Shown here piece by piece: positions 58,824-64,000 of a DNA stretch of 64,000 nt (within the stretch, counting starts at the first letter, position 1; each line of letters begins with the position of its first letter). Both the position numbers and the translations under genes were made by a program. The notes beneath the pieces were generated by a model. The model made no database searches and was not told the DNA's origin. It worked only from the letters and a program-made list of their open reading frames with translations. The stretch is taken from the NCBI RefSeq assembly GCF_963675165.1, contig NC_087377.1, positions 15,186,198 through 15,250,197 of the forward strand, in the 5' to 3' direction. The stretch is from Halichondria panicea (Eukaryota > Porifera > Demospongiae > Suberitida > Halichondriidae).

Positions 58824-61800
58824 TTAGCTAGCACATGTGTGTCCGATAACAGAGTGTCCTTTGCATATTCTTATGCGACAGTGGGGACATGCCATTGCAG
58901 TGTGTTGCTGCTCTCTGCTAGGGATCTTCTCCCGAACACACACTTGACAGCGCCCACGAGACACTCCGACACTATTTGCACTCACACGTGCGCCCTGTGA
59001 TGGGGGGAAAACGATATTTAGACTGGCCAGACCTGAGGCACTGCTACGAGTACGTGGCACACCCAATAGACTATGAATTAGTTCCAATCGAAACCCTTTC
59101 AAAGGCATGGCCTTTGAACCCACCCTGACACAGTTGTGCCTGTATAGAATGTATGCATTATTCACACTAACGTCAAGGAATTGAAAGAAAATCCTGAACC
59201 AATACCGCCGACACTTTCTATCGTACCCATAGGTTTTCCTCATACGCCCTGTATTGTCAACTCCTCCCATGTACATGTTATATGCAGGGAGACAGGGGGG
59301 GACACTCTGAGAGCGTAGGGTACCGTCTTTGTGCATTCGCATTACAGTGTGGGGCATATGGTCAGGGAACACATTTGTTGCAAAGGACACAACTCTACGG
59401 TCGTTAAACATAGAGTAAGAAATATCACCAACAGTCATGGACGTATAGTCACCTTTGTCGAGTACCACATCCTTAAGACTTGCTGGGAAACCAGCAGCAT
59501 TCTTCAAAATTGTGCCGACAGTAAACACATTTTGCTTAGCCAACTCTTCTATCAATGGACCGGACGTGTAAAAGTTGTCCATGTACACAACATGCTGATG
59601 ACCATAAAAAGGAGTGAGTAAACGATGGACTACATTTTTCACAAGCCCTTTCACAGCTATCTTTTTCCCAGAGGAATCGGTGAGCTTACCACTGTATACA
59701 TCAAACACACAGAGATACCCACAGCATGAACATGAGCAGCACCATACCTTGAACCCCAGTTTAACAGGCTTCTTGGGCATATGAATTTTCCCGCTTTTAC
59801 GACCCTTGTACTTTATCATCATCTCATCAACGGAAAGCTCCTGACTGGGATTATACCTCATGAAGTAGTTGGCTTTAAGAGTCTCTAAAACAGTTTTTAG
59901 CTTGCTAGTTACCTTACGTGCATCAGTGATGGACGTATTGTCCTCACAGTGCAGATACCGCCATAAACTTTGGAACCTTTTGAGCGACATTACATTGCTC
60001 ACACATTGTACACCTAAAAGGGGATCCTTGGACCAGTAGTCCGTAATTTCAGGGAGCCTATGAATGCCCATCTCTAGTACAATCCCCAAAAACACCCACA
60101 ATTCGGCACTGTTTGTAGCTGACCAACCCTTAGCACCACACTGCCTAGCGTACAGGTTGGTCTGTTCGGCTATGTACTCACACAAACTATCGGGCCAAAG
60201 TAACTTAACAAAATCTAGGCATGGAGTTACAGACGGATCAAGTTGATCGACAGGACCGACCACACCGCCAAAGACGGGGTATCTTCCTGTGGACTTAGCT
60301 TTTTGGAGTCCATTGTCCCTCGCCAGCTTCCTCCGTTTGGGAGTCGGAGCCATGCCATCGACCATTTCGTCATCATCCTCCACTGCAGCATCTGCACGGA
60401 AACAAAGCATGAATATCATTAGAGTACCACAAGAGTGCTCGCCAGTGCAGGTGGGGGACAGGCTATGAATGTCATTATGTGGGCGTACCACACGCTAGTG
60501 GTGCTATGAATATCATTAACTACTGGGGGGGGTTAGGGCGCATAGGTACAGTACAGCAGAGGAAAAGGCTCGTCCACATCAAAGGCTCGTGGGAGGAGCC
60601 CAACAAACCACAACAACCATGAATGTCATTAGTGGGCGTACCACACGCTAGTGGTGCTATGAATATCATTAACTACTGGGGGGGGGGGGGGGGGTTAGGG
60701 CGCATAGGTACAGTACAGCAGAGGAAAAGGCTCGTCCCCATCAAAGGCTCGTGGGAGGATCCCAACAAACCACAACAACCATGAATGTCATTACGTGGGC
60801 GTACCGCACGCTAGTGGTGCTATGAATATCATTAACTACTGGGGGGGGGGGGGGTTAGGGCACATAGGTACAGTACAGCAGAGGAAAAGGCTCGTCCCCA
60901 TCAAAGGCTCGTGGGAGGATCCCAACAAACCACAACAACCATGAATGTCATTATGTGGGCGTACCGCACGCTAGTGGTGCTATGAATATCATTAACTACT
61001 GGGGGGGGGGTTTAGGGCACATAGGTACAGTACAGCAGAGGAAAAGGCTCGTCCACATCAAAGGCTCGTGGGAGGAGCCCAACAAACCACAACAACCATG
61101 AATGTCATTACGTGGGCGTACCGCACGCTAGTGGTGCTATGAATATCATTAACTACTGGGGGGGGGGGTTAGGGCACATAGGTACAGTACAGCAGAGGAA
61201 AAGGCTCGTCCCCATCAAAGGCTCGTGGGAGGAGCCCAACAAACCACAACAACCATGAATGTCATTATGTGGGCGTACCGCACGCTAGTGGTGCTATGAA
61301 TATCATTAACTACTGGGGGGGGGGGGGGGTTAGGGCACATAGGTACAGTACAGCAGAGGAAAAGGCTCGTCCACATCAAAGGCTCGTGGGAGGAGCCCAA
61401 CAAACCACAACAACCATGAATGTCATTACGTGGGTGTACCACACGCTAGTGGTGCTATGAATATCATTAACAACTGGGGGGTGGGGTTAGGGCACATAGG
61501 TACAGTACAGCAGAGGAAAAGGCTCGTCCCCATCAAAGGCTCGTGGGAGGAGCCCAACAAACCACAACAACCATGAATGTCATTATGTGGGCGTACCACA
61601 CGCTAGTGGTGCTATGAATATCATTAACTACTGGGGGGGGGTTAGGGCACATAGGTACAGTACAGCAGAGGAAAAGGCTCGTCCCCATCAAAGGCTCGTG
61701 GGAGGAGCCCAACAAACCACAACAACCATGAATGTCATTACGTGGGCGTACCACACGCTAGTGGTGCTATGAATATCATTAACTACTGAGGGGGAGGGGG

Positions 61801-62889
61801 TTAGGGCACATAGGTACAGTACAGCAGAGGAAAAGGCTCGTCCCCATCAAAGGCTCGTGGGAGGAGCCCAACAAACCACAACAACCATGAATGTCATTAC
61901 GTGGGTGTACCACACGCTAGTGGTGCTATGAATATCATTAACTACTGGGGGGGGGGGGGGTTAGGGCACATAGGTACAGTACAGCAGAGGAAAAGGCTCG
62001 TGGGAGGAGCCCAACAAACCACAACAACCATGAATGTCATTACGTGGGCGTACCGCACGAGTGTGGTGCTATGAATATAATTAACTACTGGGGGGGGGGT
62101 TAGGGCACACAGGTACAGTACAGCAGAGGAAAAGGCTCGTGGAAAAGGCTCGTCCACATCAAAGGCTCGTGGGAGGAGCCCAACAAACCACAACAACCAT
62201 GAATGTCATTACGTGGGCGTACCACACGCTAGTGGTGCTATGAATATCATTAACTACTGGGGGGGGGGGGGGTTAGGGCACATAGGTACAGTACAGCAGA
62301 GGAAAAGGCTCGTCCACATCAAAGGCTCGTGGGAGGAGCCCAACAAACCACAACAACCATGAATGTCATTATGTGGGCGTACCGCACGCTAGTGGTGCTA
62401 TGAATATAATTAACTACTGGGGGGGGTTAGGGCACATAGGTACAGTACAGCAGAGGAAAAGGCTCGTCCACATCAAAGGCTCGTGGGAGGAGCCCAACAA
62501 ACCACAACAACCATGAATATCAATATGTGGGCGTAATGCACGCGTGTGGTGCTATGAATATCATTAACAACTGGGGGTTAGGGTACAGTACAGTACTGCA
62601 GTCAAGGCGACGCCAAAAAGAGGCTCACACAATGTAGGAGGAGCCACAAAAGGCATGCACATGACGCCTCCGCCAAAAAGAGGCCACATATCGTTAGGGC
62701 ATCACAATGCTGCCTCCCCAACCACTATTTAATGGTGCAATGACACAAACCTGAATCACTCTCCAGATCTGTCTCAAAATCGTCATCACTGGGCTCGTCA
62801 TGGTCATAACAGACTTCCTGGTCCTCCTCAAGCTCTCTGACAGTGTGCTCAAGCTCGCTGACAGTGTCAAGGAGTCCAATCAGCTCCAT
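58824..62889 (-). CDS. piggyBac-type transposase, two exons (568 aa)
   Basis: Exon 1 is 62889-62751 and exon 2 is 60391-58824. The donor GTTTGTG and acceptor CCGTGCAG join in phase across a GAT codon. The N-terminus is acidic and helical. The DDE core has SVDEMM (Asp about 235), VYMDNFY (Asp about 318) and MGGVDN (Asp about 425), close to the spacing of known piggyBac enzymes. The C-terminus is a cysteine-rich finger (CQVC, CPHC, CKGHS). The 2.36-kb intron is almost entirely the minisatellite. No TTAA-flanked terminal repeats were found, so it could be a host-retained gene or an element with undetected ends. A frame running upstream of exon 2 (from 60491) is intron read-through. Confidence 0.85.
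60461..62580. repeat. Minisatellite, 14 units of about 157 bp
   Basis: Each unit has GTACC(A/G)CACGCTAGTGG, ATGAATATCATTAACTACTG, a G run of 6-16, TTAGGGCACATAGGTACAG and an AAAGGCTCGT block. Units differ mainly in G-run length. It fills the intron of the piggyBac-type gene. Confidence 0.95.
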
Positions 62890-63077
62890 TTGGATTCAAA
62901 AGTTTTGAAAAATAATTACAACAGAATTTACAACAGAGTGGGTTAGGGCCTCTCATATACAACTGAATTCTTTATCACAATTTTATTAATCATTGAAATA
63001 ATACCCCTTTCCTCCCCTCTCCAAGGCCAATTTAGACCAGGAGAGTACCATCTAACAAAAATCAGTCACACAGCACA

Positions 63078-64000
63078 TTAGCTAGCACATGTGTGTCCGA
63101 TAACAGAGTGTCCTTTGCATATTCTTATGCGACAGTGGGGACATGCCATTGCAGTGTGTTGCTGCTCTCTGCTAGGGATCTTCTCCCGAACACACACTTG
63201 ACAGCGCCCACGAGACACTCCGACACTATTTGCACTCACACGTGCGCCCTGTGATGGGGGGAAAACGATATTTAGACTGGCCAGACCTGAGGCACTGCTA
63301 CGAGTACGTGGCACACCCAATAGACTATGAATTAGTTCCAATCGAAACCCTTTCAAAGGCATGGCCTTTGAACCCACCCTGACACAGTTGTGCCTGTATA
63401 GAATGTATGCATTATTCACACTAACGTCAAGGAATTGAAAGAAAATCCTGAACCAATACCGCCGACACTTTCTATCGTACCCATAGGTTTTCCTCATACG
63501 CCCTGTATTGTCAACTCCTCCCATGTACATGTTATATGCAGGGAGACAGGGGGGGACACTCTGAGAGCGTAGGGTACCGTCTTTGTGCATTCGCATTACA
63601 GTGTGGGGCATATGGTCAGGGAACACATTTGTTGCAAAGGACACAACTCTACGGTCGTTAAACATAGAGTAAGAAATATCACCAACAGTCATGGACGTAT
63701 AGTCACCTTTGTCGAGTACCACATCCTTAAGACTTGCTGGGAAACCAGCAGCATTCTTCAAAATTGTGCCGACAGTAAACACATTTTGCTTAGCCAACTC
63801 TTCTATCAATGGACCGGACGTGTAAAAGTTGTCCATGTACACAACATGCTGATGACCATAAAAAGGAGTGAGTAAACGATGGACTACATTTTTCACAAGC
63901 CCTTTCACAGCTATCTTTTTCCCAGAGGAATCGGTGAGCTTACCACTGTATACATCAAACACACAGAGATACCCACAGCATGAACATGAGCAGCACCATA
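63078..64000 (-). CDS. piggyBac-type transposase, tandem copy 2 (partial at window edge)
   Basis: Exon 2 of a second copy, identical as far as I can tell to 58824-59746, includes the second and third catalytic Asp motifs (VYMDNFY, MGGVDN) and the cysteine-rich tail. The upstream part, with the first Asp, lies beyond the window. Its 3' flank (62915-63077) ends only 25 bp from the first codon of copy 1. Confidence 0.85.
   Translation of the reverse strand, partial: WCCSCSCCGYLCVFDVYSGKLTDSSGKKIAVKGLVKNVVHRLLTPFYGHQHVVYMDNFYTSGPLIEELAKQNVFTVGTILKNAAGFPASLKDVVLDKGDYTSMTVGDISYSMFNDRRVVSFATNVFPDHMPHTVMRMHKDGTLRSQSVPPCLPAYNMYMGGVDNTGRMRKTYGYDRKCRRYWFRIFFQFLDVSVNNAYILYRHNCVRVGSKAMPLKGFRLELIHSLLGVPRTRSSASGLASLNIVFPPSQGARVSANSVGVSRGRCQVCVREKIPSREQQHTAMACPHCRIRICKGHSVIGHTCAS

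Larger units (their letters stand above)
58661..62914. repeat. 4254-bp tandem unit carrying the piggyBac-type gene
   Basis: The sequence from 58661 recurs from 62915 to the window end (1,086 bp) with no difference that I could see; the shared stop codons are exactly 4254 bp apart. Confidence 0.85.

Noticed and set aside
60392-60491. Longer N-terminus for the piggyBac-type protein, starting in the intron
   Set aside because: A splice acceptor at 60392 and an in-phase upstream exon at 62751-62889 explain the start better.
61215-62196. Frames across the minisatellite on both strands
   Set aside because: Repeated translations of the 157-bp unit; no gene evidence.
60461-62580. Regular repeats that might suggest a CRISPR array
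   Set aside because: Units are about 157 bp, contiguous and without unique spacers, in a eukaryotic intron; this is a minisatellite.
58661-62914. piggyBac terminal repeats with TTAA
   Set aside because: I looked at both edges of the gene and saw no TTAA-flanked inverted ends.

Overview
The window looks like a repeat-dense stretch of an invertebrate nuclear genome, most likely a sponge (demosponge, Amphimedon-like). This rests on AT-rich spacers full of TATAATTA-type runs, very short introns, many MITEs, a BEL/Pao retroelement, helicase-bearing DNA transposons, hAT-like and piggyBac-like elements, and animal genes (TRPA-type channel, GT32 glycosyltransferases). The species call is an inference. 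I found no rRNA, tRNA or CRISPR.

Region by region: 1-931 is the right end of a decayed helicase/DUF6589-type DNA transposon. 1.1-3.8 kb holds a 0.9-kb dispersed repeat, an inverted-repeat element and simple repeats. 3798-9217 is a full-length helicase/DUF6589-type transposon with two convergent genes. 9.2-11.0 kb is mostly non-coding. 11.03-16.62 kb is a nest of at least five elements inside a split MITE-like element, including a LINE with a restriction-like endonuclease. 16.63-17.68 kb is an uninterrupted copy of that outer element. 17.9-29.5 kb carries three intronless GT32 glycosyltransferase genes; the last two lie in a tandem duplication of about 3.2 kb. 29527-41716 is a young BEL/Pao element whose leader is split by a second full-length helicase/DUF6589-type transposon (29886-35490). 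41.7-46.5 kb is the rest of the duplicated unit plus simple repeats. 46.5-55.3 kb is a multi-exon TRPA-like channel gene on the minus strand, rearranged around its S5 exon and full of MITEs. 55.6-58.7 kb is dispersed repeats. 58.8-64.0 kb is a two-exon piggyBac-type transposase gene whose intron is a 14-unit minisatellite, followed by the start of an identical tandem copy.

The unifying observation is a transposon group with termini reading TAG...CTA and 9-bp target-site duplications. The probable autonomous members pair a RecQ-like helicase gene with a zinc-finger/DUF6589-type gene on the opposite strand. At least four short non-coding elements here share the same ends and 9-bp duplications, and several carry a hairpin just inside the terminal repeat. 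The layout resembles helicase-bearing Academ elements, but the 9-bp duplication does not fit the 3-4 bp I recall for that group. Empty paralogous sites inside the window confirm some insertion borders directly.

The host genes tell a simpler story. The GT32 genes are recent duplicates of a type II Golgi-style sugar transferase. The TRPA-like gene can be followed from ankyrin repeats to a C-terminal coiled coil with matching splice phases, but S2-S4 are not found and the S5 exon lies in inverted orientation.
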